Of a stretch of 64,000 nucleotides of DNA, positions 9,597-23,095 are shown piece by piece (within the stretch, counting starts at the first letter, position 1; every line of letters starts with the position of its first letter). The notes beneath the pieces are model-generated. The model made no database searches, was not told the DNA's origin, and saw only the letters and a list, made by a program, of their open reading frames with translations. Source of the stretch: Bettongia penicillata ogilbyi (lineage: Eukaryota > Chordata > Mammalia > Diprotodontia > Potoroidae); contig JAJHZJ010000601.1 in the NCBI GenBank assembly GCA_023548195.1, positions 1 through 64,000 on the forward strand, given 5' to 3'. A program made the translations under genes and the position numbers.

Positions 9597-11035
9597 CTCA
9601 ACTGACTAAAAAATAGTGAAGAGTCAAATAATTTACAAATTTGGATTAGGAATAACAAAGAAAATCAGGCAAAATCAATGATACTGAGAAAGCACTTCCA
9701 ACTTTACGAAATACTTTAAATATGTAATGTTGCATATACTTTATTTTTCTTAAAATGTCTTTATAATACCTCTACAAATTTGGTAATATTTCTGTTATTG
9801 TCCTAGTTTCCAAGTGAAAAAATCGAGATGAACAGCAGTGAATGGAATTCCCTATGGTCTCATAGCTCTATGACGTTAAAGAAATTATTTTAACTCTAAT
9901 GAATGTTTCACTAAAATCACACTCCAGTATATTAAGGATAAAACCCTTTTAAAACTGGATTCAAACACTGTATGTAACTTTGAAGAGAACACAGGGACAG
10001 GCAATGTCATGACAAAGGAAAAAAAGAACTTTTTGCTAAACTTCTCTAGCAGCAACATTTAAAAAAATATCTTTGACTCTGTAAGCGATGAATATGTCAC
10101 ACACATCTTAACTTTATCACTTCAAATTGCCTAAATCGTTTCTGTTTCCTAGAACATATTATGTATGGAAATATTATTAATATAATAATATAAATTCTAT
10201 TGAGAAAAAAATCATATCTAATTAGAAAGTTATTTTTAAGCATTTTGATGCCTGAGTAAAGCATGCCAATTCACTCCTTCATGTTAGCCAATTATTTTTA
10301 TTATTACTCTGAACATCTACTTCTTTTCTTGCAAGGTGTGGGCATTGTAATAATTTCCCCTAACATAAAAAGAATCAGTTTGAATAGTTTGACTTAGCTA
10401 AAATTTTAAAGCAGTAAATTTCCATTGGGAAGCAAAACACATTTCTCTAAAGACTCCCTACCATTTCACGTATGGAGATGTGCTCTCAACTCTTGCTAAC
10501 TTCAAGGTTAAACCTTCTACCATATATTTCTATAAATAGAGCTATCAAACGTGTTATTAGAAAGTAAAAGGACATAATCAGTTAAGAAAAGGTTGAAAGA
10601 GTGAAACAGTGCTCTCTTCCAGTAGAAGATACTAAAAAAATCAATTCATCAATGGATTTATGATCTCATTTGTGTTTATACTCACACTATTCAGTTTAAA
10701 AAAATACTTGAGGTCAGGAGCAGTTACTAATACTGCCTTTACAAATATTATGAAGACAGTTCATTGCACATTGTCAGCATTTCATTAATAGAGTTTTACA
10801 TTAATAAAAGGAAGAGGAATATTTACAAAATAAGAACCAGGTGATACATTTATATCTCTTATTGGTACTCTTTAAAGTAGCTATGCAATGTGCTGAATAC
10901 TTCTGCCTAATTCAATATTACAATAATAGAATGGACTTATATAACATTTTAACATTTATATGAATATTTCTCACAAAACAGGCACATGAGAGAGATGCAT
11001 TTCCGTTATGCTTATTTTAAAAATGAAAATTCTTG
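9597..11035. other. AT-rich DNA with faint MIR traces
   Basis: No gene seen. Weak MIR-like patterns near 9690-9890 ('AAGCACTTCCAACTTTACGAAATACTTT'-like, 'CATAGCTC') and 10,920-11,010 ('TATAACATTTTAACATTTATATGAATATTTCTCAC'-like). Both are too diverged to place ends. Confidence 0.35.
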
Positions 11036-11300
11036 TAATTAAAACATGCTATAGAGGATACTGGATATAGAGTCAGATAGCTTCAAATCAAATTCTATTT
11101 CAGACACGAACAAGTTGTGTACCACAGGGAAAGTTTCTTAATATTTTTGGCACATATTTTCATAATTTCTTAAATTACAGGGTTGAGACTAATTATGATA
11201 CTGTATGTGCAATCACACAGTTAATAATTACAAAAGCTAGGACTTGAGCAAAAGTATTCCAAATCCAGTGGCAATGTTCTTTCAATTTCGTGAGCGACTA
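11036..11300 (+). repeat. MIR SINE remnant
   Basis: Order of blocks fits MIR: 'ATAGAGTCAGATAGCTTCAAATC', 'TTTCAGACACGAACAAGTTGTGT', 'AAATTACAGGGTTGAGACT'. Diverged. Confidence 0.55.
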
Positions 11301-11534
11301 GCTTTTATGTAGTACCTGAAACTTGACAAACTTTTCATTTCACAAAATGGCCAAGAAAATGGAAAGGTCAAGAGAACATCGGAGAAAACTTTTAGTGATA
11401 GTGTCTGAGGAACACCAGACAATTTTGAAAGGAAGGTTTGTTCAAAATAAAGCTTCAATCAATATTACATAATTGGCAACAAATAAATATATCATTTATT
11501 AAGCAACTCCTTTGTATTAGGCATGTTGATACAT

Positions 11535-11665
11535 ATGACCAATCATCAGCATGTAAATTCCTTAAGTATAAGGTCAGGTTTTTTTTTTTGTCATATTTGA
11601 TTTCCCCATGCATTGGACAGTTCCTAGACCATTGTAGGAGTTTAATCAAAGTGTATTGATTCATT
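11535..11665 (-). repeat. L2/CORE-SINE tail-like remnant
   Basis: 'GTAAATTCCTTAAGTATAAGGTCAGG', a T-rich stretch, 'CATTGGACAGTTCCTAGACCATTGTAGGAG' and 'AAAGTGTATTGATTCATT' resemble the reverse strand of the common 'TGCCAGGCACTG..GGATACAA..CCTCAAGGAGCTTAC' SINE/L2 tail. Confidence 0.5.
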
Positions 11666-11744
11666 ATTTTTATATGTATGCCACAGTGTAAAAATCATTG
11701 AAGTTGGAGCAATAGTTCCTGCTATCAAATCCTCTTAGTTTTCC

Positions 11745-11890
11745 TTACCACCTATGAAATTTTGGGAGTCATTTAATACTTCTAGGCTTTCTGTTGTGTC
11801 ATCGTTAAAGTGTTGAGTATTGGGAGGTGCATTATAAGAAATGGCCTCTGGTAGCTATTCAAACTCTAGATGTAGAATCCTATAATCATA
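11745..11890 (+). repeat. MIR SINE remnant
   Basis: 'TGGGAGTCATTTAATACTTCTAGGC', 'GTGTCATCGTTAAAGTG', 'GGCCTCTGG..CTCTAGATGTAGAATCCTATAATC' follow MIR order. Confidence 0.55.
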
Positions 11891-14727
11891 TGACTTTGTA
11901 TTCATTTTCAAAAAGAAATATACCTCCTAATGTTGGTCGCTAAATGGGCCAAAAAACATAAAAAGACTACTTCCAACACCTAAATCTTTCAAAATAAGAA
12001 CAATTTTCTACCATAGATCTTAGTTGGCATAGCTGAAATTAATATGTTTCCAAAGGACTTTCGAGGGGAAATATCAACAAATTAGGACAAATGTAGATGT
12101 AGACCTTCAAGAAAAGCAAAAAGGACTAAGACAGCAAAGAGAAAATAAGAAATATATATATATATTACATTCAGTATTTAAAAGGTGAGTCAAAAGGAAT
12201 TGACATGTACACTAACTTTAATGTTTATTTTTTCAACAATATCTAAATTGATTCTGACATCTCCCTCACACTTAAATAATTTGAATAAATATTTGACTGG
12301 AATCTGTTGGGTTGGGATGAAAGGAAATTGCAGAGGAATGTGATATTTGAGTCCACAATCCTGATTTATTTCCTTACCAGTTTTCATGATTGATAGCAGT
12401 CAACTGAGAAACCAAGATCTCACAGCAGGGTACATATGTGAGAAGAAAGGCATACATATTCCCACATTTCCACATGGAGTTATGTATACCAACTTTTTTA
12501 TGTAAAAAAAAAAATAAGCTGTCCTGATACTATGAAGTAAAGCTAATTACTTATTCTCATCCCCAGGGTTAAAATTGTTCCTGGGAACATGTCCCACATG
12601 CCAGAGAATAAGATAAAATACTCCTCATTATTCACTCATGTGGTTTAAAATGTCAAGGAGAGAAATGTGCCCATATTATTCATGTAAGTTCTGAAAAATG
12701 AGACTTTGAATATTCTAAAATCATTGTACATTTTTATCAAATGTGAAAATTGTTTAAGGAAAGACAAAGTGTGGTGGTTGTAATAACGTGGGTCTCATAT
12801 AAAAAAAAATGCTTCTACCACCAAAAAAAAAAAAATGACCTCTATGATCTGCTTCCCGTCTTTAGGATTGTTTTGTTCAGGTCTATCTTAATGCATTAGT
12901 ATCAATGGAACTTTTGGGGCAGCTGTCCAAGGTAAGGTAAGTAGTAAGTCAGCGGAACTTGGGAAGATTAAATCTGACAGAGCTTCGTGAGCATGAATGG
13001 ATTCCCATGAATGACCAAAGACTAACTCTATCCACTTGACTCACAGACATGAAAACCAAATAATTTGTCTTTGTAAAAGTCTACTTGGTGTTTTTTGTTG
13101 ATCTGTTTTTGTTTTTGCAACTAATTTGTCTGAGAACTTATAAATTGTAACCAGATTTAAGCTTAGAAAACATAAGGCTTATGTCTTTAAACCTGTATAG
13201 TCTCTCAACATCACAACTTTTATATTCAGATATAAATGTAAAAACCAAGCTTATTTAGCTTGGTTTTTAGACAACAGCCTTGCCAGAAGAACTCCCTTGT
13301 GTCCAAGCTGGTACAAGCTGGATTGAGGAGAGCTCTTCCTGTGTAAGTTGACAGCAGCTTGTAACACATCCTCCTAGGTGAAAGGATAGAGCTGTGAGAA
13401 TCCATCAGTTAAAAAGTAGCACTGGAGCAACTATTTGATGTTCTGTGCTGGACACAACAGAGAATACAAAGAAATAGGAGAAAAAATTCCTTACATCCAA
13501 GATACTGACAGACTAATTGAAGAATGAAAATTACGTATACATGATTGTTTTGTAAATAGGAAACTGGTTATATGTGCTTAATACTTTGGGCACTTATATC
13601 TTACTCACTTTATGTTGAAACAGACTGGAATCGGTTACCTTAGGACACAAATAAAGAAATAGAGAGGAGAGAGAGAGATGCATATCCACATTATGTCTAT
13701 ACACAAATACGTTTGTATGTGTGTGTGTGTGTGCATACGCGCATTCTTATAGGTATACACAGTTCCTTTTCACCTTTACCTGGTATCTTCATTCTATCAT
13801 TCACCTATGACCTTGATATCTTTCCAGTTCTAACATTTATTCTCTCTTTTTAGCATTCTATAGCAAAAGGACCCATCAAGGTATACCATTCTATGCCGTA
13901 TATGCTAGGACCCCTGACAACACTTTTTATTTTTAATTTATGGAATTAAAAAATATTTCCATAACATAGTATAAAAAAAGTGATTTTACATGAAACTGCA
14001 AATCTACTATCCATAATAGCCCTTCTATTTTATATACCATATCCTGAAGTGCCATCGTACTCTAAATTTCTGTATTTCATATTCTAAGGTTCCCTTAGGA
14101 GGATATGTTATATTCTATGTTACACAATCCCTTTCATTTCTGTGTTATGTGTCATGTGCCTTTTAACGTTAATAATCTACTATTTTTAAGTTTCATACAA
14201 TAGTAGGAAATGTCAATTTGATAAAGTAATCTCTCATAAAACTCACGCTGATACTTCATAGTGGTAAGTATCAGTATAGTGCAAACTCTTTGCCGTCCTA
14301 CATTATTGAAAAGTTCAAGTGCATATTCATCCATTTTGGTATTACTTGTTATTCTATTTAATCAGTATCACTGAGTGTGGAAAGGTTTCACAAATTTGGC
14401 TGCAGGAACTCAAATTTGACTGCCTACTAAGTTATAGAATAGCTGTGATCTGTATTAAAGCAAATCTGAAATCAACGAAATCATAGATACTTGACATATA
14501 ATTAAGATGTACTATCAACACAAATAGAGTTTATGGCATGATAAAATAAGACATAAAGAGAAGTTAAATGAGAAATACTTTTATTATTAATTTTTACTGT
14601 ACTTTTAGTTTTAAAATTCATTTTTATAAGATTTTTATTTTTTATTTTTTCAATCTTGCTGTGAAAAAAGAATGATTTTGGATAGATGCTACTTATCATT
14701 TTAAGAAAATATACTTTTTCTTAAAGT
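11891..14727. other. AT-rich DNA, no gene recognised
   Basis: No protein-like ORF or RNA gene. A (GT)n tract lies at about 13,715-13,735 and short (TA)n at 12,152-12,164. A SINE/L2 remnant at 13,428-13,560 is listed separately. Confidence 0.45.
13428..13560 (+). repeat. L2/CORE-SINE tail-like remnant
   Basis: 'GTGCTGGACACAACAGAGAATACAAAGAAATAGGAGA', 'TTCCTTACATCCAAG' resembles 'GTGCCAGGCACTG..GGGATACAAAGAAA..CCCTGCCCTCAAGGAG'. Confidence 0.45.
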
Positions 14728-17700
14728 ATTCTCTAGGGTTTTTAATAGGGTGTTGTTTCTTGCAAAAATACTTTTTTCTTCAACTTTTGAGATGATCTTA
14801 CAATGTCTGTCAGTTTTGTTGATGATACGGTCAATTATGCTTACACTTTTCCTAATATTGAACCAGTCCTACCTTCTTGGTGTAGATCCCACCTGGTCAT
14901 AGTGTATTACCCTCATAATGAGGTTCTGTATTTTCCTGGCTAATATTTTATTTAAAAGTTTTGCATTCTGTAGAGAAATGTCCCTAGAATTTTCTTTCTC
15001 TGTTTCGACTCTTCCTGGTTTAGGCAACAGCACAATATTTGTATCATAACAATAATTTGAAAGGACTCCTTTGTCTATATTTTTTCCAAATAGTTAAAAT
15101 TGTATTTAGATTATTGTTCTTTTAACATTTGGAGGAATTTACTTGCAAATCCATCTGACTCCGGAGCTTTATTCTTAGGAAGTTCATTGATGACTTGTTC
15201 AATTTCTTTCTTTTTTTTTTTTTTTCTGAAATAAGGTTAGTTAAATATTTTATTTCCTCTTCTGTGAATCTGGGCAATTTATATTTTGTAAACAGTCATT
15301 TAAAATGTGAGACTTATTGGCATAGAGTTGGACAAAATAGCTTTTATAATTGTTTTAATTCCCTTTTCGTAGGTAGTGAATTCACCCCTTTCATCTTTGA
15401 TGCTAGCAATTTGGTTTTCTTATTTCTTTTTCAAATCAAATAAACCAAAAATTAGTGCATTTTAGGTTTTGTATTCATAAAATCAATTCTTGGTTTGTTT
15501 TTTAGTTCGATCATCTTCTTAATTTCATTTGTATTAATCACTCCTTTGATTTTCAGAATTTTTAATTTGGTTTTCAATTGGGAGTTTTAATTTGTTCTTT
15601 GTTTAGTTTTTTTTTGTTTGTTTGCATATCCAATTTATTCATCTCATCGTTCTCTATTCTATTCGTGTAAGCATTTTGAGATATAAAATTTCCCCTAAGA
15701 GGTGCTTTGGGTGCATCCATATGTTATCCATATGTTTTGTATATTGTTTCATTATTGTTATTTTCTAAGATAAAGTTATTGATTATTTCTCTGATTTGTT
15801 TCTTTACCCATTAATCTTTTAGGAGTACGATAGTTTGTTTCCATGTAATTTTTAGTTTCTCTTTCCAAGACCCTTTATTACATGAAACTCTTTTATGGCA
15901 TCATGGTCTGAAAAGGATTCATTAAAATTTATCTTTCTGAATTGGATTTGAGGTTTTCATACTCTGATACATGGTCAATTTTTTGTGCAGTTGTCATATA
16001 CTGCTGAAAAAAACATATTCCTTTCTATCCACATTCAATTTACTCCAGAAGTCTATCATATCTAACTTTTCTAAAATTCAATTCATATCCTTAATTTCTT
16101 CCCTGTTTATTTTTTGAGAAGGGGAGGTTGGGATCCCACACTAATATTGTTTTGCTGTATGTTTCTTCCTATAACTCACTTGAAAACTTCTCTAAGAATT
16201 TGGATACTATACCACTCGGTGCATAAATGTTTAGTAATGATATTGTTTCATTATCTACGGTATTTTTTGGCAGGATATAATTTCTATCCTCACCCTTTTT
16301 AATTAGAACTATTTTTGCTTTTGCTTGAGATCAGGATTGCTGCACCTACTTTTTTTTAAATTTCAGCTGAAGCATAATCTACTCCAGCCTTTTACCTTTA
16401 TTCTGTGTATATCTCTCTCCTTCAATTGTACTGCTTTTAAACAACAAATAGTAAGAGTGTGGCTTTAATTCCGCTCTCATATATGTTTGTTTTTTTTAAT
16501 ACGATATCTCATTCTATTCGCATTCACAGTTATGATTACTAATTGTGTATTAGTCTCCACCCTAATTCTCTGTCTCCATTTATGCTTTTTTTCCTTTTCC
16601 TCCTTGCTATTACTTTTTTTCCTTCCGATCTCCTTCAAGAACAGCTCCCTTCTAATAGCCTCCCATTCTTTTCTTTGTCCTTTACTTACTATTTCTCCTT
16701 CCCTTCTGCCCTGCTTTCTGTCCACCTGCTATCCTTTTCTTCCCCCTTTCCCTTCCTACTCCTATAGGGTAAGATCGATATCTATGTCCAATCTTTTCCT
16801 CTGAAGAAGTATGCTCATTTTTGCGTGGTAGCTGATTTTTTGTTTTATTCAAAGCTCCATTGCATTCTGGAATGTGATATTCCAAGCCTTCCAATTCGTT
16901 AAGGTAGAAGTTGCTAAGTCCTATGTAATCCTGACTGTGGTTCAACAATATTAAAATTTTTTTCTTTCTGGCTGCTTGTGGCATTTTTTCCTTGGCCTAT
17001 AATTTTCGAATTTGGTTAAAATATTCCTTGGAGTTTTTATTTTAGGTTCGCTTTCAGGGGGTTATCGGTGGATTCTCTCAATGACTCTTTTCCTTTATGG
17101 TTCTAGGACATCAGCACATTTTTCCTTGAAAATTTTTTTTTAAAGATGTCTCCTAGGCTGTTTTTTTTTAAATCCTGGTTTGCAGGTAGACCAGTAGTTC
17201 TTAAATTATCTCTCATGCATCTTATTTTCCAGGCCAGTTGCTTTTCCACTGAGGTACTTTACATTTTCTTCTGTTTTTTTTTATTCTCTTGATTTTGTTT
17301 AACTGATTTTTAATGTTTCCTAGAGTCATTAGTTTCTACTTGATGAATTCTAATTTTTAATGAATTGTTTTCTTCAGTTAATTTTTGTATCTCCTTTCCA
17401 TTTCACAAATTTTACTTTTTAAGAGAACAGTTTTTTTCAGGAGATATTTTCACATTTGACCTACTTTGTTTTTCAAAGAATTGTCAGTTTTCATCCTTCC
17501 TTTTCCAAGATGATTTCTCTCTCTTGCATACCTCTCATTTATTTTTCCTATTTTTCTTCTGCCTTTCTTATTTGACTTTTAAAATCTTTCTTGAACTCCT
17601 CCAGAAAGGACTTTTTGAGTTTGAGACCAATTCTTATACTCCTTTGAGGTTTTGGATGTAGGCATATCAACAATGTTGCCCTCTTCAGAATTTTTGGCCT

Positions 17701-18228
17701 GATTTTCCCCTTCACCAGAGCAGTTTTCTATGGTCAATGTTTGTTTTTGCTTCTTGTTCACCTTCTTTGCATTTTTACAAGATGTTAAAGTTGAACTCTC
17801 TAGTTCGAATTCGGGAGACACTGTTGCAAGCTCCACGCACTCAGGCTAGGGCCTGGTCCCTGGCTCCATGTACTGTGGCTTCAGATGCTGGCAGTTGGAG
17901 GCCTGGATGATGCGAAGTGTATACTGAGGCCAGGTGGGATTTTTATGCATTTCCCTGGTGTACCTGAAAGCATGTGGGAGTCTGGCCTCTGAAGAATACC
18001 TGCTTGCCCTTGCTGAAACACATAGAGGTCCATGTATTTTAGTATATCTGCCCACCTGGGGCTGCACTGGAGCATGTGGTGGTCTGGCTGCTGGAGGATG
18101 CCTATCTATTCAGGGCTGCAAGTGATAATTCCCCTGAGCTGGAATTTGAGAGTCTCCCTGGCTGGGTTAAGGCATGTGGGGCTTACTGATTTTGGCATTT
18201 GCTTGATCCAGTACCCTGGGATTCATGA
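14728..18228 (-). mobile_element. Antisense L1, main part (ORF2 N-terminal half, ORF1, 5' UTR)
   Basis: Reading on the minus strand from right to left: 5' UTR (about 18,228-17,790), decayed ORF1 (about 17,790-16,830, coiled coil and RRM-like region, TIENCSGEGENQ near its start), a pyrimidine-rich linker on the + strand (about 16,800-16,560), ORF2 start (VIITVNANRMRYRI, endonuclease N terminus) and ORF2 into the reverse transcriptase, lost at 14,728. The 3' ~2.3 kb and poly(A) are missing, so it is 3'-deleted, not 5'-truncated. The 5' UTR is cut by a HAL1 at 18,229-21,049 and finishes at 21,050-21,292. Many stops. Confidence 0.85.
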
Positions 18229-21049
18229 GTCCTTTTTTTTTTTTTCATAGCATTTATTTATTTATTTTTAATAAATTTATTTATTTAACTTTTTACATTC
18301 ATTTTCACAAAATTTTGGGTTCCAAATTTTCTCCCCATTTGTCACCTCCCTTACCCCAATACACCGAGAATTCTAATTTCCTCTATCACCAATCTGCCTT
18401 CTCTTCTATCGTCCCTCCCTTCCTTTATCCCCATCTTCCCTTTTGCCCTGTAGGGCCAGATAATATTCTATTCCTCATTACCTGTATTTCTTATTTCCTA
18501 GTAGCAAGAACAGTACTCAACAGTAGTTCCTAAAACTTTAAATTCCAACTTCTCCCTATCCCTCCCTCCCCACCCATTCCCTTTGGGAAGGCAGGCAATA
18601 CAATACAGGCCATATCTGTGTAGTTTTGCAAATGACTTCCATTATAGTCGTGTAGTGTAAGGCCAACTATATTTCCCTCCCTCCTATCCTGCTCCCCATT
18701 GCTTCTATTCTCTCTTTTGATCCTGTCCCTCCCCAAGAGTGCTGATTTCAAATTGCTCCCTCCTCCTATTGCCCTCCCTTCCATCATCTCCCCCCCCCGC
18801 TTATCCCCTTCTCCCCTACTTTCCTGTATTGTAAGATAGGTTTTCATACCAAAATGAGGGTGCATTTTATTCCTTCCTTTAGTCCAATGTGATGAGAGTA
18901 AAGTTCGTGTTTTTCTCTCAGCTCCCTCTCTTTCCCTCCACTCAAAAGTCTCCTGTCTGTCTCTTCTTTGAGGGATAATTTGCCATATTCCATTTCTCCC
19001 TCTCTCCTCCGAATAGATTTCTCTCTCACTACTTAACTTCATTTTTTTAAGATATGATCCCATCCTATTCAATTCACTCTGTGCTCTCTGTCTCTGTGCA
19101 TGCTTGCACGTATGTGTGTGTGCACGTGTGTGTGTGTGTGTGTAATCCCACCAACTACCCAGATACTGAAAATTTTCAAAAGTTACAAATATTGACTTTC
19201 CATGTACGAACGTAAACAGTTCAACTTTAGTAAGTCCCTTATGACTTCTCTTTGCTGTTTACCTTTTTATCCTTTTTTTCATTTTTTTGTTTGAAAGTCA
19301 AATTTTCTTTTCAGCTCTGGTCTTTTCATCAAGAATGCTTGAAAGTCTTCTGTTTCATTGAAAGACCATATTTTCCCCTGAAGTATTATACTCAGTTTTG
19401 CTGGGAAGGTGATTCTTGGTTTGAGTCCTAGTTCCTTTGATTTCTGGAATATCCTATTCCACACCCATAGATCCCTTAATGTAGAAGCTGCTAGATCTTG
19501 TATTTTCCTGATTGTATTTCCAAAATACTTGAATTGTTTCTTTCTAGCTGTTTGCAATATTTTCTCCTTGACCTGGGAATTCTGGAATTTGGCCACAATG
19601 TTCCTAGGAGTTTCTCTTTTTGGTTGTCTTTCAGGTGGTGATCGATGGATTCTTTCAATACCTATTTTGCCCTCTGGTTGTAGAATGTCAGGGCAGTTTT
19701 CCTTGATAATTTCATGGAAGATGATGTCTAGGCTCTTTTTTTGATCATGACTTTCAGGTAGTCCCATAATTTTTAAATTGTCTCTCCTGGATCTATTTTC
19801 CAGGTCAGTTGTTTTTCCCATGAGATATTTCACATTCTCTTCCATTTTTTCATTCTTTTCGTTTTGTTTGGTGATTTCTTGGTTTCTCATAAAGTCAATA
19901 GCCTCCATCTGTTCCATTCCAATTTTGAGAGAACTATTATCTTCAGTGAGCTTTTGAACCTCTTTTTCCATTTGGCTCATTCTGCTTTTGAAAGCATTCT
20001 TCTCCTCATTGGCTTTTTGATCCTCTTTTGCCAATTGAGTTACCCTATTTTTCAAGGTGTTATTTTCTTCAGTATTTTTTTGGGTATCCTTCAGCAAGGT
20101 ATTGACGCATTTTTCATGCTTTTCTTGTGTCTCTCTCATTTCTCATTCCAGTTTTTCCTCCACCTCTCTCCCTTGATTTTCAAAATCCGTTTTGAGCTCT
20201 TCTATGGCCTGATCCCATTGAATATTTATTTCTGATGTTTGGGATACAGAAGCCTTGACTTCTATGTCTTTCCCTGATGGCAAGCATTGTTCCTCCTCAT
20301 CAGAAATGAAAGAAGGAAACATCTGTTCACCAAGAAAGTAGCTTTCTATGGTCGTATTTTTTTTTCCCCTTTTCTGGGCATTTTCCCAGCCAGATACTTG
20401 ACTTCTGAGATTTCTTTCCACCCCCACCTCGCCTCCAAATATGCCCAGCTAGTGCTTGGGGTCTGAGATTCAAATGCTACTTCCCAGCCTCAGGGATTTC
20501 AGCATGGGCATGACTGCTATTCAGTGTGAGATTAAGTTCAGTTGCTCGGGTAGGGGCAAGGCTGCCTCACAGGCTCAGTTCACTCAGGGGGTTTATTCTG
20601 AGACCTTCAACAATGGATCTTAGCTCCAATCCACTCTGGGAGACTCTGTCCACTGCTGCTCCCTCCCGAGGGGGCCCCAGTCATGGGGACACCTCACTCT
20701 CCTCTCTGTGAGCCAAACTAGCTCTCTCACTAACCTTCAGCATCCCTGGGTGGATGGACTTGTGCGACCCCTGGAAGATTCCGTCCTTAAAGCCTGCTCA
20801 GATCTGGTCCTCTCGGTGCCATACAGCCAAGGCAGGACTGGGGTCCCCTCTTGGTCTGGTGTGCTATGGAACTCTGGTGTCAGTTTATCAGGGAACTCTC
20901 TAACAGAAATCTCCTCCACTCCATTGCTGTATGGCCTCCACTGCTCTAGAATTTGTTGGGGGCCCTTTGTTACAGATATTTTATGAACTGTGGGTTCAGA
21001 GCTAGCATATGTGAATCTTTCTAATCCACTATCTTGGCTCCTCCCCCTC
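18229..21049 (-). mobile_element. Full-length antisense HAL1, copy b, inside an L1 5' UTR
   Basis: The poly(A) appears as a T run at 18,233-18,245, followed by the 3' UTR (to about 19,275), ORF1 (19,279-20,427) and GC-rich 5' UTR ending in ATCTTGGCTCCTCCCCCTC (reverse of GAGCCAAGAT). GGATTCATGA occurs at 18,219-18,228 and 21,050-21,059 and can be extended to about 16 bp with mismatches: a slightly eroded target-site duplication. The L1 5' UTR resumes on the far side, so this HAL1 is younger than the L1. Confidence 0.9.
19279..20427 (-). pseudogene. HAL1 ORF1, copy b: single in-frame stop plus early frame slip
   Basis: ORF1-type RNA-binding protein. One frame runs over the whole stretch and is interrupted by a single TGA at 20,143-20,145, within the coiled coil (EKLE*EMRE). 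After the stop: coiled coil with QKLTEDNSSLKI, RRM-like SRRDNLKIMGLPE, NIVAKFQN, and the C-terminal domain to FDFQTKK. The expected ATG (MPRKG) is put out of frame by an extra A in a poly-A run; the PCNA-box-like NTTIESYF is kept. Belongs to the 'ESYF' subtype with copies d and g. Confidence 0.87.
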
Positions 21050-21292
21050 GGATTCATGATCTCTTAAGGATTTGCTGTGTTGGGGTTTGCTGGGATGCTT
21101 CCTATCCTGGGATGAGTACCCTTTTCCCTGAGTGGAATAGATATTTCTCTCCAGTTCTCCAAGTTTCCTGAGTTAAGAGACTGTTTCACTCCATCTTTCC
21201 CATTTTTCCTGAGGTGCTATTTTCAGGTTGCTTCAGAAATCAATATGGAAAAGAAACTGTGATTTACTGCTTAATCAACCATCTTGGCTTCT
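21050..21292 (-). mobile_element. Antisense L1, 5' terminal piece
   Basis: Continuation of the L1 at 14,728-18,228. It ends CAACCATCTTGGCTTC (reverse of GAAGCCAAGATGGTTG), the usual L1/HAL1 5' terminus. About 130 bp of unassigned DNA separates it from the next HAL1. Confidence 0.8.
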
Positions 21293-21770
21293 GTAAGTGA
21301 GTTTATGTAAAAAGAGAAAACTTGCTGAGTTAAAGGGAGACATGTACCATTGTTACTTGATAAGCTTCTTATCATTTTTTCATCAAAGAAATCTAGCTAT
21401 TTTTCAAGGTATTATATTCTATTTTAAGATTTTTTATTTTTTTAATTTATTTTTAGATTATGACATTCATTTCCACAAAATTTTGTGTTTCAATTTTTCT
21501 CCTCACCTCTTACCTACCTCCATTCCATAACATGTTGCATTATTTCCTCAGTGTGCTCTCCTTCTATCACGCACTATCCTTCCCTTATTCCCATCTTCTC
21601 TCTTTTCTTGTAGGGCAAGATAGATTTCTATACCCCATTACCTGTATTTCTTATTTCCAAGTTATATGCAATAACAATTCTCAACATTTGTTTCTAATAC
21701 TTTGAATTCCCTTCTCTCCCTACTTTCCTCCCCACTCATGCCCACTGAGGCCAACAATTCAATACAGGCC

Positions 21771-21792
21771 ATACATACATACATACATACAT

Positions 21793-21853
<61 letters not shown>

Positions 21854-21857
21854 CATG

Positions 21858-21900
<43 letters not shown>
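21771..21900. repeat. Compound (CATA)n-(TA)n-(TG)n microsatellite
   Basis: CATA units, then about 30 TA units interrupted by ACATATACATG, then about 18 TG units. Predicted ORFs here are repeat artefacts. It lies in HAL1 copy c 3' UTR. Confidence 0.9.
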
Positions 21901-21901
<1 letters not shown>

Positions 21902-22331
21902 ATTTCGCAAAACACTTCCATAATAGTCATGTTTTGTAACACTAACTGTATTTCCTTCCATCCTCCTCTGTCTTCCATTTATTCTATTCTCTTATTTGAC
22001 CTCCATTCCCCCATTTGCCCTCCCTTCTATCATCCCCCTCACCCCAATTGTCCCCTTCTCCCTTACTTTCCTGTAGTGTAAGATAGATTTTCATATCAAA
22101 TTTAGTGAGCATTTTATTCTCTACTTAAGCTATATGTGAAGAGAGTAAGCACTTTTCCTCTCTCACCTCCTGTTTTTTCTCTTCCATTGAGAAGGATTTT
22201 CTTATCTCATTTATGAGTGATAATTTTCCTCATTTCATTTTCCCTTTCTCCTCCAAATATATTTCTCTCTCACCCCTTAATATTATTTTTTAATTGATAT
22301 CATCCCTTCGGATTCAACCCAACCTGTACTC

Positions 22332-22333
<2 letters not shown>

Positions 22334-22375
<42 letters not shown>
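22334..22375. repeat. (GT)n in HAL1 copy c 3' UTR
   Basis: About 20 GT units at the standard HAL1 3' UTR position, flanked by GAGATCCCTCCACCTA. Confidence 0.85.
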
Positions 22376-22504
22376 ATCCCTCCACCTATCTAAATACCGA
22401 GAAAAGTCTTAAGACTTACAAATATTATCTTTCCATATAGGAATGTAAACAGTTCAGCTTTAGAGAATCCTTTATGATTTCTCTTTCCTGTTTACCTTTT
22501 AATG

Positions 22505-23095
22505 CTCCTTGACAATTTCATGAAAGATAATGTCATGGCTTTCAGGTAGTCCCATAATTTTAAAATTGTCTCTCCTGGATCTATTTTCCAGGCCGCTTGT
22601 TTTTCCAGTGAAATGTTTCACATTTTCTTCTAGTTTTTCATTCTTTTGGCTTTGTTTTGTAATTTCTTGGTTTATCATATAATCATTAGCTTATCTCAGC
22701 TCCCCTCTTATTTTTAAAGAACTATTTTCTTCAGTGAGCTTTTGAACCTCCTTTTCCATTTAGCTGATTCTGTTTTTTAAAACCTTCTTCTCCTCATTGG
22801 CTTTTTTCACCTCTTTTTTCCAGTTGAGTTAGTCTGTTTTTAAAGGTGTTATTTCTTCAGCATTTTTGAAATCTCCTTTAGTGAACTGTTGACACACTTT
22901 TCCAACTCTTCCATGGTTTGCACCCATTGCATATTCATTTTGGAAGTACTGGATGCAGAAGCCTTGACTTCCTATGACAGTATGCATTGTCCTTCCTCAC
23001 CAGAAAGGTTGGAAGGAAATACCTGTTCACTAAGAAAGTCATCTTCTATGGTCTTATTTTTACCCTTTTTTGGGGGATTTTCCCAGCCAGGTATT
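22505..23095 (-). pseudogene. HAL1 ORF1 remnant, copy c
   Basis: Minus-strand traces of the N terminus (KKGKNKTIEDDFLSEQ, a decayed form of the TIESYF motif), coiled coil and RRM-like start (SRRDNFKIMGLPES). The C-terminal domain is deleted and there are several stops and shifts. Confidence 0.75.

Noticed and set aside
16487..16804. Hydrophobic 105-codon ORF antisense to L1
   Set aside because: It is the complement of the purine-rich L1 inter-ORF region; Phe/Leu/Ser content reflects pyrimidine-rich DNA, not a membrane protein. The same applies at 41,434-41,652 and 58,266-58,499.
21771..21900. Repeat array that might be taken for CRISPR or a satellite
   Set aside because: Simple di- and tetranucleotide repeats without unique spacers, inside a HAL1 3' UTR.
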